64,000 bases of DNA from a bacterium (GTDB lineage Bacteria > Cyanobacteriota > Vampirovibrionia > Gastranaerophilales > Gastranaerophilaceae): assembly GCA_017542305.1 (NCBI GenBank), contig JAFXXK010000007.1, positions 1 through 64,000 of the forward strand, given 5' to 3'. A program made the translations under genes and the position numbers. The first letter of the stretch is position 1, and each line of letters begins with the position of its first letter. Of this stretch, positions 52,046 through 60,321 are shown piece by piece. Below the pieces are notes generated by a model, which was not told the DNA's origin, did not search any database, and was given only the letters and a program-made list of their open reading frames with translations.

Positions 52046-52105
52046 GAATATGCACCAAAATAAATATAATGGTGCAAAACGTCAAGAAAGGTTATTGGTG
52101 CTGAA

Positions 52106-52627
52106 TTGAAAAATAAATTATTATACATGGCAGTAATACTTGCAATACCTGTTATAACATTTGCATACCCTTTTAAGTATGAAACCTGCAATTTGGGGTG
52201 GCAACACGTTCACCACGACCATAATGAAGAAAGTTATCAACAGGCATGGTGCAAAGCACATAACGGTATTATTGAATATGAAAATGAAGATTTTACCAGA
52301 GTGGATTGTTTAACCAAAACACACGCAGTAGAATTTGATTTTGCAAATAAATGGCACGAAAGCATAGGACAGGCTTTGCATTATGCCGTTATGACTGGCA
52401 AAAAGCCAATGGTAGTGTTAATTCTTGATGAACCCAAAACACAAATGGTTTATTTTAAGCGGATTCAAAAAATTGGTAAAAAATACAAATTTGATACGGA
52501 ATACGTAACAAATGATATTCTAAACTTGAATAAAGACGGTAAGTGTTTTAACCCAAAATGCAAGTGTAACAGAGATATGCACCAAAACATAATGCACCAG
52601 AATATCTATTTTGGTGAAAAATATTAA
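52106..52627 (+). CDS. Exported hypothetical protein
   Basis: The 173-residue protein has an N-terminal signal-like segment (LLYMAVILAIPVITFA, cleavage after FA at about 20) and a Cys-rich C-terminus (CFNPKCKCN). The middle reads HAVEFDFANKWHESIGQALH and then VLILDEP, a pattern with E-x-D and a later Q that loosely recalls PD-(D/E)XK nuclease folds; I would not assert catalysis. I kept the TTG start at 52106, which gives the full signal segment; ATG 52127 would lose its basic start. It lies upstream of the DUF2997 operon with its own 150-base gap. Confidence 0.65.
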   Translation: MKNKLLYMAVILAIPVITFAYPFKYETCNLGWQHVHHDHNEESYQQAWCKAHNGIIEYENEDFTRVDCLTKTHAVEFDFANKWHESIGQALHYAVMTGKKPMVVLILDEPKTQMVYFKRIQKIGKKYKFDTEYVTNDILNLNKDGKCFNPKCKCNRDMHQNIMHQNIYFGEKY

Positions 52628-52781
52628 AAATGCAGAAAATAATGACGGTTAAACCTATACAAAAACTAACTTAATACTATTTTATGCAACATATACTTTA
52701 ACAATTATTCATGCTATCATTTAGTAGTAAAAGTTATACAACAGTATAGATAGAATGGTGCAAAAACTGGGAGTATCTCAA

Positions 52782-52997
52782 ATGGCAAAACAAATTAAAA
52801 TCAGGGTATATCCTGACGGAAGAATTGAATCGGAAACAGTAGGCATAAAAGGTAAATCCTGTATGAACTACATAAAGGAAGTTGAAAACTTAACAGGTGC
52901 AAAGACTGTTAAATCCGAATTTACAAATGAATACTATGAAGCTGAAACAGTAGAAAATAATACCTATAATGAGGGGTATCAGCAGAGTGGATATTAG
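52782..52997 (+). CDS. DUF2997 family small protein
   Basis: The 71-residue protein has the DUF2997 pattern: a basic beta hairpin (IKIRVYPDGRIESETVGIKG), a Cys in GKSCMNYIKEVENLTG, and EYYEAE near the end. DUF2997 proteins occur beside DUF1257/Ycf35 genes in cyanobacteria. The conserved Cys could hold a cluster or be a modification target; that is inference. I chose ATG 52782 after GGGAG over ATG 52755. The end overlaps the radical SAM start by 11 bases, so the two are translationally coupled. Confidence 0.8.
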   Translation: MAKQIKIRVYPDGRIESETVGIKGKSCMNYIKEVENLTGAKTVKSEFTNEYYEAETVENNTYNEGYQQSGY

Positions 52998-53565
52998 GAT
53001 TAATTCATATATTCCTATAACAAATGTTGAAGGTGTTGGAACACGTTTTGCTATATGGGTTCAAGGGTGTTCTATTCATTGTAAGGGTTGTGCAAACCCT
53101 CACATGTGGGATTTTGACGGTGGTACTTCCTACAAGGTTGAAGATTTTATCAATATCATAAAATCCTATGCGAATAAAATAGAGGGCATTACTTGGCTCG
53201 GTGGTGAACCTTTAGAACAAATAGAACCTGTAACAAAGATAAGTAAGGCAGTTCAAGAACTTGGACTGTCTGTTATTGTCTTTACTGGGAATGATTACGC
53301 TGACATTAAAGACAGACAGGATTTTCGAGAACTAGCAAAATATACGGATATTTTGATTGATGGCAGGTACGAGCAGGATAAACAGGATTTTTCACGTGCT
53401 TGGGTGGGTTCAAGCAATCAGAACTATTATTTTTTTACGGACAGGTACAATGAATCCGTAATATATGAAAACAAAAACAAAATTGAAGTGCGTATATCAC
53501 CTGATAATGAGGTTGTCTTGACTGGTATGGGTGATTTTAAAGAACTGATGGAAGTAATGAGGTGA
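52987..53565 (+). CDS. Small radical SAM enzyme, NrdG/activase-like
   Basis: The 192-residue protein has the radical SAM motif C-x3-C-x2-C in GCSIHCKGCANPHMW and the GGEP-like segment TWLGGEPLEQIEP. It lacks extra cluster domains. The closest class is NrdG/PflA-type glycyl-radical activases, but no glycyl-radical enzyme is in the window. I used GTG 52987, 10 bases after GAGGGG; the ATG at 52969 overlaps that site. The gene sits between DUF2997 and the AAA+ ATPase, with overlaps on one side and a 5-base gap on the other. Confidence 0.85.
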   Translation: MDIRINSYIPITNVEGVGTRFAIWVQGCSIHCKGCANPHMWDFDGGTSYKVEDFINIIKSYANKIEGITWLGGEPLEQIEPVTKISKAVQELGLSVIVFTGNDYADIKDRQDFRELAKYTDILIDGRYEQDKQDFSRAWVGSSNQNYYFFTDRYNESVIYENKNKIEVRISPDNEVVLTGMGDFKELMEVMR

Positions 53566-53570
53566 TAATT

Positions 53571-55271
53571 ATGGCTAAAACAGGGCAATTAGAAGGTATG
53601 AGAAAAACCGAACAATATCTAACAAATTTATTTAGGGCAAGGTTTCCCTTTGTTTATATACCAACATGGGAAGAAATAAGGATTGTAGAGCTTATCGTTA
53701 AAATTGCCGAATCAAAAGAAATAAAAACACAAAGAGAAATATTTATATGGAGTTCTACTGAAGGTTTAAAAAGGCATACTGACGAAGGTCAAGAAAAAGT
53801 TAATATAAATGAAGCAAATAATCCGATTAGTGCATTATCTTATATAGAAGATTTTAATAAACCTGCAATACTTATATTAAAAGATGTTCACTGTCTTTTA
53901 GGGGCAAAAGGCGGTAGGACTGATTACGATTTTATTAGAAAAATAAGAGATGTAGCAGGGTCATTAAAAAATGCAGATTTCCCTAAAAATGTTGTTATCA
54001 TTGCCCCAATATTGCTATTGCCTGATGATTTGCAAAAAGATATAACTGTAGTCGATTTTAATTTACCTACGCTTGACGAATTAAAAAGCCTATTAAATGA
54101 AATGATTGAGTTGAACAAAGGGACAGGCATTACTATAAAACTTAATGAAAATGCAAAAGAAAAACTATGTAAAGCAGCACAAGGATTAACTTTACAAGAG
54201 GCAGAAAATGCCTTTGCACGTGCAATGGTAACAACAGGACAACTTACAGAAAATGAATTAGATATTATTTTGGAAGAAAAATGTCAGGTTATTAAAAAGA
54301 CAGGTATCCTTGAATTTGTAAATACAGACATAAATATTGATGATGTTGGCGGACTTGAAAATATGAAAAAATGGCTGACAAAACGCAATAACTCATGGTT
54401 AGGGAAAGCACAAAAAGATTACAATTTACCAGCACCTAAAGGAATATTGATAACAGGTATCGCAGGTTGTGGAAAGTCAATGACTGCAAAGGCGATGAGT
54501 GCATTATGGCAATTACCGTTGTTAAGACTTGATGTCGGTAGGATTTTTTCTGGGCTTATCGGCAGTAGTGAGGAAAATATGCGTAAAGCTGTGCAAACTG
54601 CGGAAGCCGTTGCTCCTTCAATTTTATGGATTGATGAAATAGAAAAGGGTTTTGGTGGCAATGGCGGAGAACGTGACGGCGGTACTACAACAAGAGTTTT
54701 TGGAACATTTCTTACTTGGATGCAGGAAAAAACAAAACCAGTATTTGTTATAGCAACCGCAAATAAAATTAATCAGTTACCGCCTGAAATGCTCAGGAAA
54801 GGCAGATTTGATGAAATATTCTTTGTTGATTTACCGACAGTAAATGAACGTAAAATTATTTTCAAATTGCACCTTGAAAAAAGGCTAAAAGGTAGTATAT
54901 CAAAGGAATTCAAAGTTACTGATGAACTATTAACAAAATTATCTGATGCAACTGAAGGCTTTGGCGGGTCAGAAATAGAACAAGTTGTTGTTTCAGCTTT
55001 ATTTGAAGCATTTTCTGAAAATAGAGAATTACAAGAGGAAGATTTATTTAAGATTATAAAAAATACAATACCGCTTTCAACAACGCAAGCAGAACAAATA
55101 CTTGCAATTCGTGAATGGGCAAATGAAAGAGCCGTTGCTGCAACCGCTCATGATGAACAGTACAATTATGTACCTGAAGAAACTGAAGAAATTGTTATCA
55201 AAAAAGAAAAAGCAAAGAAAAATACCGAAACCGTCAAACGTGCAAGAGGTGGCAGAACTATTGATTTTTAA
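53571..55271 (+). CDS. AAA+ ATPase, Ycf46-like
   Basis: The 566-residue protein has an N-terminal domain (about 1-240) that begins NLFRARFPFVYIPTWEEIRI and a C-terminal AAA+ module. Walker A is GIAGCGKSMTAKA (about 296-308), Walker B is SILWIDEIEKGF (about 350-361), sensor-1 is VIATANKI, and the second-region arginine lies in RKGRFDEIFF. Residues 470-540 form the lid, and the tail is basic. Both halves match Ycf46, the cyanobacterial and plastid AAA+ protein. Such ATPases usually remodel or unfold proteins. The start at ATG 53571 follows GAGGTG, and the gene is followed 30 bases later by the DUF1257 gene. Confidence 0.88.
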   Translation: MAKTGQLEGMRKTEQYLTNLFRARFPFVYIPTWEEIRIVELIVKIAESKEIKTQREIFIWSSTEGLKRHTDEGQEKVNINEANNPISALSYIEDFNKPAILILKDVHCLLGAKGGRTDYDFIRKIRDVAGSLKNADFPKNVVIIAPILLLPDDLQKDITVVDFNLPTLDELKSLLNEMIELNKGTGITIKLNENAKEKLCKAAQGLTLQEAENAFARAMVTTGQLTENELDIILEEKCQVIKKTGILEFVNTDINIDDVGGLENMKKWLTKRNNSWLGKAQKDYNLPAPKGILITGIAGCGKSMTAKAMSALWQLPLLRLDVGRIFSGLIGSSEENMRKAVQTAEAVAPSILWIDEIEKGFGGNGGERDGGTTTRVFGTFLTWMQEKTKPVFVIATANKINQLPPEMLRKGRFDEIFFVDLPTVNERKIIFKLHLEKRLKGSISKEFKVTDELLTKLSDATEGFGGSEIEQVVVSALFEAFSENRELQEEDLFKIIKNTIPLSTTQAEQILAIREWANERAVAATAHDEQYNYVPEETEEIVIKKEKAKKNTETVKRARGGRTIDF

Positions 55272-55301
55272 GGAATAAATAAAAATAAAGAGGTAATAAA
55301 T

Positions 55302-56135
55302 ATGTCAATAAAACAGGATTTAATAGATAGCGAACGTAGAGCTGCACAACAACGTGCCAGAATGGGGGCAAAGGAATATGATGAATGGGTAAAATCCCGA
55401 CAAACACAGTATTATACTTTGTTTAAATCTGAATCCGAAGTTAAAGAATTTATGCGAAAAGCGGGATATGATTATAAAAGAATTGATACTGGCAGATTCA
55501 TATACATAAAAACTCATATAGGTTCTGATGACTATGATTGTGTTTGGTGGTTATACAGAGGAAATGAAATTTTAGCTGTTATAAATAATTATGTTGATGA
55601 AAGTTATATTAAAACCTACATAGAAAAGGTTGAAAATGTAATGGGTAAAAAAGTATTCTTTTTATCAATTTCAGACAGAAATATTTATAAAAATAAACTT
55701 TCAAAACAGGTAGACACAGATACTAAACCTGTAAGGCAGTCAATAACAACAGTTGTAAAAATGCAAATAACCGAACCTGAACCTGAATATACATTCCCTA
55801 CAATTTATACTGATAAAAGTATATTAAAGCAAGCACTTAAAAATGCGGATATAACTGCAACAATGAAAGGTGATAATTTTGAATTCTTATTAGACGGGTT
55901 TGATGCAAGTATTTATAGACAGGGGGGTAGTAATTACGAATTTAAAGTAATCGGAAAATGCAATTTGAAGGCTGTCCATAAGCATTTTAGCAAAATTGAA
56001 ACCGAATATAACAAAGTTGTTCAGCACAACATTTGTGAAAATATCAAAAACAAAGTAGCCAAAAGCCCTACAATGCGATTAGAACAAGAAGAAGTATTAG
56101 AAGATAATTCAGTATTGATAACTATAAGGATATAA
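55302..56135 (+). CDS. DUF1257 (Ycf35-like) protein with N-terminal extension
   Basis: The 277-residue protein ends in a DUF1257 domain (about 170-277), with TDKSILKQALKNADITATMK, a middle with NLKAVHKHFSKIETEYNKVV, and the typical final strand RLEQEEVLEDNSVLITIRI. DUF1257/Ycf35 proteins normally have about 120 residues, so the first 160 here are extra. That extension contains a second compact segment with VWWLYRGNEILAVI and VENVMGKKVFFLSI. No signal peptide or membrane helix is present. In cyanobacteria Ycf35 sits next to DUF2997 and ferredoxin genes. The stop is 1 base before the TPR gene start. Confidence 0.82.
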   Translation: MSIKQDLIDSERRAAQQRARMGAKEYDEWVKSRQTQYYTLFKSESEVKEFMRKAGYDYKRIDTGRFIYIKTHIGSDDYDCVWWLYRGNEILAVINNYVDESYIKTYIEKVENVMGKKVFFLSISDRNIYKNKLSKQVDTDTKPVRQSITTVVKMQITEPEPEYTFPTIYTDKSILKQALKNADITATMKGDNFEFLLDGFDASIYRQGGSNYEFKVIGKCNLKAVHKHFSKIETEYNKVVQHNICENIKNKVAKSPTMRLEQEEVLEDNSVLITIRI

Positions 56136-56136
56136 A

Positions 56137-58350
56137 ATGCAACAAGATTATTTTTTGATATTTCTAATCGTGGTATATTCTTTAGTAGTACTATTGATTA
56201 TTTCTGTTCCTATTATTAAAAAATTGCGGAATTATATCAATACTAAGCGACATTCATCTTATATAGACAACTTATACAAATATGGAGATGAACTTTGCCA
56301 AAAAGGAATGTATAATCAAGCTATTGCCGAATACCAAAAAGCATATTCAGAAGATACTACTAATAAATATTATAATTATGCAATGGGAATGGCATATTAT
56401 GGTCTAAAAAATTATGATAAAGCTGCATATTTTTTATTGGAGGCGGTTGCAAATTTACCAAGTTTTTCTGAGGAAATATATCTTACAATGATTGATATAT
56501 ACGCAGAATGTAATAAACCAGAAGCCTGTGCTGAAATGTTTGACATATTAATTTCAACCTTTAAAGATGACAGTAAAAAGTATAAAAAATACCAAGAACA
56601 AAAAATTTACTACTTAGAAAATATAGATAAAATTAAAGCCAAAAACAAAATTAAAGATGCAAAAATATTATATGATAAGGCATTAGAGTCTGCAAAATGT
56701 TCAAAATTTAAGGATGCAGAGCTACAAATTTTAAAGGCATTAGAACTTGTACCTGATAATGAAGATTATAAAAACTTATTCAAAGAGGTTCGAGATTTAT
56801 ACCAAAAAGAAGTAGCTAAAGTTGATGAATTATACAAAAAAGTTGAAACTTTAAAAGAAGAAAAACAATATCAACAAGCATTGAATGAAGTCGATAAAGC
56901 TGAAGGTATTGCTAAAAAACATGGTATTGGGATATTCAAACTTAGTAAATTAAAGACTGAAATAGAAAAACAGATAGAAATACATAAAGATGCAAAAAAA
57001 TTATATGATTTGGCTGTAAAATCATTGGGTCGGAAAGATTATAATTGTGCATTAATAAACATACAAGATGCAATAGGTATCGAACCTGAAAATAGTGAAT
57101 ACAAATCTCTATTAGTAAAAATTCAACAAGAAATAAAGGATGCAAGTGTTGAAGTAAGCGAATTATTAAATGATTTTGAAGTTGCAAAAAATAATGGTGA
57201 TGTAAAAAAAGCCATGTATTTTATAAATGAGGCAATTAAGTCAGCGAGAGATAAAAAACTCGATACTTCAAAACTTACAAAGGCAAAAAATGATTATGTA
57301 AAATATACGGAAAATATTGAAAAAGCTCAAAGCAGCTATAATCGTGCTATGGCAGGGTATAAATATAAAAATTATGAAAATACAATAAAAGATTTAAAAA
57401 ATGCTGTTTCCCTAGCACCAGACAATCTTGAATACCAAAATACATTGCAAAAAATTAAAAGTGAATATGAAAAAATATGTGCAAAAGCGGATAAACATTA
57501 TCTTGAGGCAAAGGATTTTTACAAAAAAGAAGATTTAAAAAATGCAAAAAGCTCTATAAATAAAGCCCTAAAATTACTGCAAATACAGTATTATATTGAT
57601 TTAAGTAATAAAATTGAGGATAAACAACAAAAACTTATAAATGAACAAAAAGCCGAAACTTTGTATAACGAAGCACTATCGCTTTATAATTCATCAAATC
57701 ATGATTATGACAAGATATTTAACTTGCTTGACAAAGCAATAGATTTATATCCCAAGAAAGTATATAAAGATTTACGTGGCAAAATTAAACACGATAGAGA
57801 TATAATAGTTGCAGAAAAATTTTATGAAGAAGCAAAAATATGTTTTAGTAATAACGATTTTGACAAAGCACTATCTTTTGTTAAAGAATCTATTAAACTT
57901 TCACCTAGTAACAAAATTTACATAGATTTAAAGCAAAAAATTGACTGGGAACAAAAAGAGTTTCAAAAAAGGCAAGAAGCAGAAGAATGTTATAAATCAG
58001 CCATTGAATACTACAATGATGGTGATTTTTCAGAAGCTATTGAATATTTAGAGGAAGCATTGGATTTACAACCTAATAATGAAACATACCAGAACCTTTT
58101 GGATAGAGCAGAAGAAGGTAAAATTGACATAATGACATGTACTAAAAACGCATTATTAACTCTTGATTTTATAAATGAAGAACAAGCTGAAAATATCATA
58201 CAAGCAAGAAATAACGGTATTACATGGTATGATTACCAAAAATTTGCAGAGCAATTTAATATTATGCCTCACCAGTGGACAGAGGTAGAAGAAAAAATAA
58301 TTTTTCCGCTTAAACAAGCAAGCAGGTATGGCAGAAAATTGGATGCGTAA
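56137..58350 (+). CDS. Membrane-anchored TPR protein
   Basis: The 737-residue protein has one N-terminal membrane helix (about 5-28) and then many TPR-like helix pairs (YGDELCQKGMYNQAIAEYQK, YYGLKNYDKAAYFLLEAV and repeats to about residue 650). The C-terminal 75 residues (TCTKNALLTLDFINEEQAEN, then IIQARNNGITWYDYQKF) resemble a helix-hairpin-helix or ComEA-like end. The domain faces the cytoplasm if the N-terminus is outside. Such proteins act as scaffolds for protein complexes. Close spacing with the DUF1257 gene (1 base) and the nuclease (15 bases) places it in the same operon. Confidence 0.85.
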   Translation: MQQDYFLIFLIVVYSLVVLLIISVPIIKKLRNYINTKRHSSYIDNLYKYGDELCQKGMYNQAIAEYQKAYSEDTTNKYYNYAMGMAYYGLKNYDKAAYFLLEAVANLPSFSEEIYLTMIDIYAECNKPEACAEMFDILISTFKDDSKKYKKYQEQKIYYLENIDKIKAKNKIKDAKILYDKALESAKCSKFKDAELQILKALELVPDNEDYKNLFKEVRDLYQKEVAKVDELYKKVETLKEEKQYQQALNEVDKAEGIAKKHGIGIFKLSKLKTEIEKQIEIHKDAKKLYDLAVKSLGRKDYNCALINIQDAIGIEPENSEYKSLLVKIQQEIKDASVEVSELLNDFEVAKNNGDVKKAMYFINEAIKSARDKKLDTSKLTKAKNDYVKYTENIEKAQSSYNRAMAGYKYKNYENTIKDLKNAVSLAPDNLEYQNTLQKIKSEYEKICAKADKHYLEAKDFYKKEDLKNAKSSINKALKLLQIQYYIDLSNKIEDKQQKLINEQKAETLYNEALSLYNSSNHDYDKIFNLLDKAIDLYPKKVYKDLRGKIKHDRDIIVAEKFYEEAKICFSNNDFDKALSFVKESIKLSPSNKIYIDLKQKIDWEQKEFQKRQEAEECYKSAIEYYNDGDFSEAIEYLEEALDLQPNNETYQNLLDRAEEGKIDIMTCTKNALLTLDFINEEQAENIIQARNNGITWYDYQKFAEQFNIMPHQWTEVEEKIIFPLKQASRYGRKLDA

Positions 58351-58365
58351 ATGTAAGGGGTAACT

Positions 58366-59127
58366 ATGACTAGAAAAAGTGATTACAGAAGTTTTTATGA
58401 ATTGATTATTTTACTTATAACGATTATCGGTATCGGGATAAAATTTTTGATAGAAGTCAATAAACGTGGATTATGGAAAGAGTGTATCTTATCAGTTGGC
58501 GGGGTAGCTTTGTTAAACTATGTTTTATATCAACTATGGATGCAGAATACTTTGCCATTTAAGGTTTTTGGGTGGACTTGTTTTATATCATTCGTGGCTT
58601 TTTGCATTTATTGGGGTAAATTATTTGACAGTTCACCTTATGGACAATTTTCAAAAAGCAGCTTGAAACAAAATTCTGCAAGTTGGTCTGAGCAGGCATG
58701 GTGGTGGAGTTTAGACGGTTGGCAGTTTGAGCAGGAGGTCGCAAAATTATTTATTCTGCAAGGATACAGGGCAACTGTTACTAAAGGTAGTGGTGATGGC
58801 GGAGTTGATATTATTCTCAAAAAAGACGGATATACTGCAATAGTTCAATGCAAACATCATCAAAATCCTGTACCACCTGAACCTATAAGAGCATTATGGG
58901 GCTGCAAAGATGATTTTGGTGCAGATGAAGTAATTTTGGTTGCATCATCGGGTATAACTCAAGCAGGAGCAGATTTTATCGGTAACAAACCTAATTTTAA
59001 AGTCTTAAACCTTGATGATATTATCCGCATGAGCCAAATGCCAGAAAAGATTGTTGAAACAAAACCTATAAAAACAAAATCACATACAGCAAATAAAGGT
59101 TCAATAGGGCGAAAGATAGATATATAG
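58366..59127 (+). CDS. Membrane-anchored Mrr-like restriction endonuclease
   Basis: The 253-residue protein has two N-terminal membrane helices (about 13-30 and 38-58, then a third short hydrophobic stretch near 68-82) and a cytoplasmic Mrr_cat nuclease domain. The PD-(D/E)XK set is visible: Glu in FEQEVAKLF, Asp in GSGDGGVDIILK (about 140-151) and Q-x-K in AIVQCKHHQN (about 159-168). Mrr-type enzymes cut modified or foreign DNA. Two helices tethering it to the membrane are unusual. It is the last gene of the DUF2997-to-nuclease operon and ends 35 bases before a hairpin terminator. Confidence 0.88.
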   Translation: MTRKSDYRSFYELIILLITIIGIGIKFLIEVNKRGLWKECILSVGGVALLNYVLYQLWMQNTLPFKVFGWTCFISFVAFCIYWGKLFDSSPYGQFSKSSLKQNSASWSEQAWWWSLDGWQFEQEVAKLFILQGYRATVTKGSGDGGVDIILKKDGYTAIVQCKHHQNPVPPEPIRALWGCKDDFGADEVILVASSGITQAGADFIGNKPNFKVLNLDDIIRMSQMPEKIVETKPIKTKSHTANKGSIGRKIDI

Positions 59128-59161
59128 TGTATTATAAAGATTTTGATAGGTCTATTGTCAA

Positions 59162-59191
59162 AGTCCATAAAAAGTACACTTTTTGTGGACT
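59162..59191. terminator. Bidirectional hairpin terminator
   Basis: AGTCCATAAAAAGT (59162-59175) and ACTTTTTGTGGACT (59178-59191) form a stem of 13 standard pairs plus one wobble with a 2-base spacer. It separates the plus-strand nuclease operon from the minus-strand recombinase gene. The centre forms a very tight loop, so it may be cruciform DNA as well as a terminator. Confidence 0.75.
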
Positions 59192-59259
59192 GTTACCGTA
59201 TTCAAAAAATCAAACTTTTTAAGCGTTGATTTTTCAGAATTTTAGTACATGAAAAGCAC

Positions 59260-59853
59260 TTAACTTTTTATAGACTGTGCGTATTTGTAAAATGTGCTTT
59301 TTGCAATATTACACATAGACATTACATCTTTAACTTTAATAAAACCTTGTTTGTAAAGTTCATAGCACCTAATAAAATCTTTTGGAATTTCTGCTAAGGG
59401 TCTGCCAAATTTGACCCCTCTGCATTTTGCACTGGCAATTCCTTCTGCTTGTCTTGTTTTGATATTATCTCTTTCACGTTCTGCAACATATCCAAGTAAT
59501 TTAAGGATAATATCCGTTATAAGCCGACCTGTTAAGCCATTTTGATTATCACGTGTATTAAGTATTGGCATATCCAAAACTTGAATATCCACACCAAGAT
59601 TTATTATGCTTTCCCATTCCTTACAAATTTGTGTGTAATTCCTGCCAAACCTGTCAATGCTTTTAACGATAACAAGGTCGCCTGCCCTTAATTGTGATTT
59701 CATCTGCTGATATTTTTCTCTGCCGACAAAATTTTTTCCACTTGCTTTTTCTATAATTATTTCATCAACATTCAGCCCCACAATAGAATCAAGTTGTCTG
59801 TTTTCATTTTGTTCACGTGTTGAAACACGTATATATGCAAATGTTTTACCCAT
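59260..59853 (-). CDS. Small serine recombinase (resolvase/invertase family)
   Basis: The 197-residue recombinase has the catalytic Ser in YIRVSTREQNENRQL (Ser 11), SIDRFGRNYTQI (about 65-76) and a C-terminal helix-turn-helix (VKDVMSMCNIAKSTFYKYAQ). Length and domain order match Hin/Tn3-resolvase-type enzymes, which invert or resolve DNA at short sites. No transposase is adjacent, so it may resolve dimers of the element or flip a nearby segment. Its C-terminus faces the nuclease operon. No inverted recombination sites were found around it by eye. Confidence 0.92.
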   Translation of the reverse strand: MGKTFAYIRVSTREQNENRQLDSIVGLNVDEIIIEKASGKNFVGREKYQQMKSQLRAGDLVIVKSIDRFGRNYTQICKEWESIINLGVDIQVLDMPILNTRDNQNGLTGRLITDIILKLLGYVAERERDNIKTRQAEGIASAKCRGVKFGRPLAEIPKDFIRCYELYKQGFIKVKDVMSMCNIAKSTFYKYAQSIKS

Positions 59854-59890
59854 ATTATTACCTCATATTAAAAGGCTTAGGGGATAACCC

Positions 59891-60178
59891 CTAAGCAATA
59901 GTGAATTTTCTGTAGTTACTTTGCTTGATAAAAGCATTGTATAATTCCAAGTACTTTTTCTTAAATGCTGATGTGTTGAAATTGTTACGAACTACATTTG
60001 TGAAGCGTACCGTAAATGAACCGATTGCCATTTCTTCAACTCCTGCATTATCCATTACAGTTTTGATAATGTTTTCTTTTTCTTCTTTGAGTTCTTTTAG
60101 TTCATTGATTTTTGCTTCTAGTGTTCTAATGTCTTTGATTTCATTTTCCAAATTTGATGTAATAATAACTGTTGTCAT
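59891..60178 (-). CDS. Phage-like small coiled-coil protein
   Basis: The 95-residue protein has a coiled-coil first half (LEAKINELKELKEEKENIIK) and a C-terminal half reading GSFTVRFTNVVRNNFNTSAF followed by YNAFIKQSNYRKFTIA. That pattern is common to small proteins of Firmicutes-type phages and integrative elements. Function is unknown. ATG 60178 follows AAGGAGG at 5 bases, a near-perfect site; the earlier TTG/ATG starts up to 60220 lack one. It is transcribed divergently from the HTH gene across a 143-base operator region. Confidence 0.8.
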   Translation of the reverse strand: MTTVIITSNLENEIKDIRTLEAKINELKELKEEKENIIKTVMDNAGVEEMAIGSFTVRFTNVVRNNFNTSAFKKKYLELYNAFIKQSNYRKFTIA

Positions 60179-60195
60179 TTTGACCTCCTTTTCTT

Positions 60196-60302
60196 GTATC
60201 ACTCTTTCATGATGTATCACTATTCCATGAATTGCAAGAGATTTTTAGGATTACGACACAAAAATTTACAAAAGAGTGATATGTTACAAAATAGTGTTAT
60301 AA
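60196..60302. promoter_or_regulatory. Repeated operator half-sites in a divergent promoter
   Basis: TATCACTCTTT (60197-60207) and TATCACTATT (60215-60224) are matched by the inverted AAAGAGTGATA (60271-60281) and the imperfect AATAGTGTTAT (about 60290-60300). A TATAAT lies at 60299-60304, just before the HTH gene. The pair of inverted sites on each side of the gap is the layout of a two-operator repressor circuit. The 89-residue HTH protein is the likely binder. Confidence 0.6.
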
Positions 60303-60321
60303 TAATTATAGAGGTGATAAT

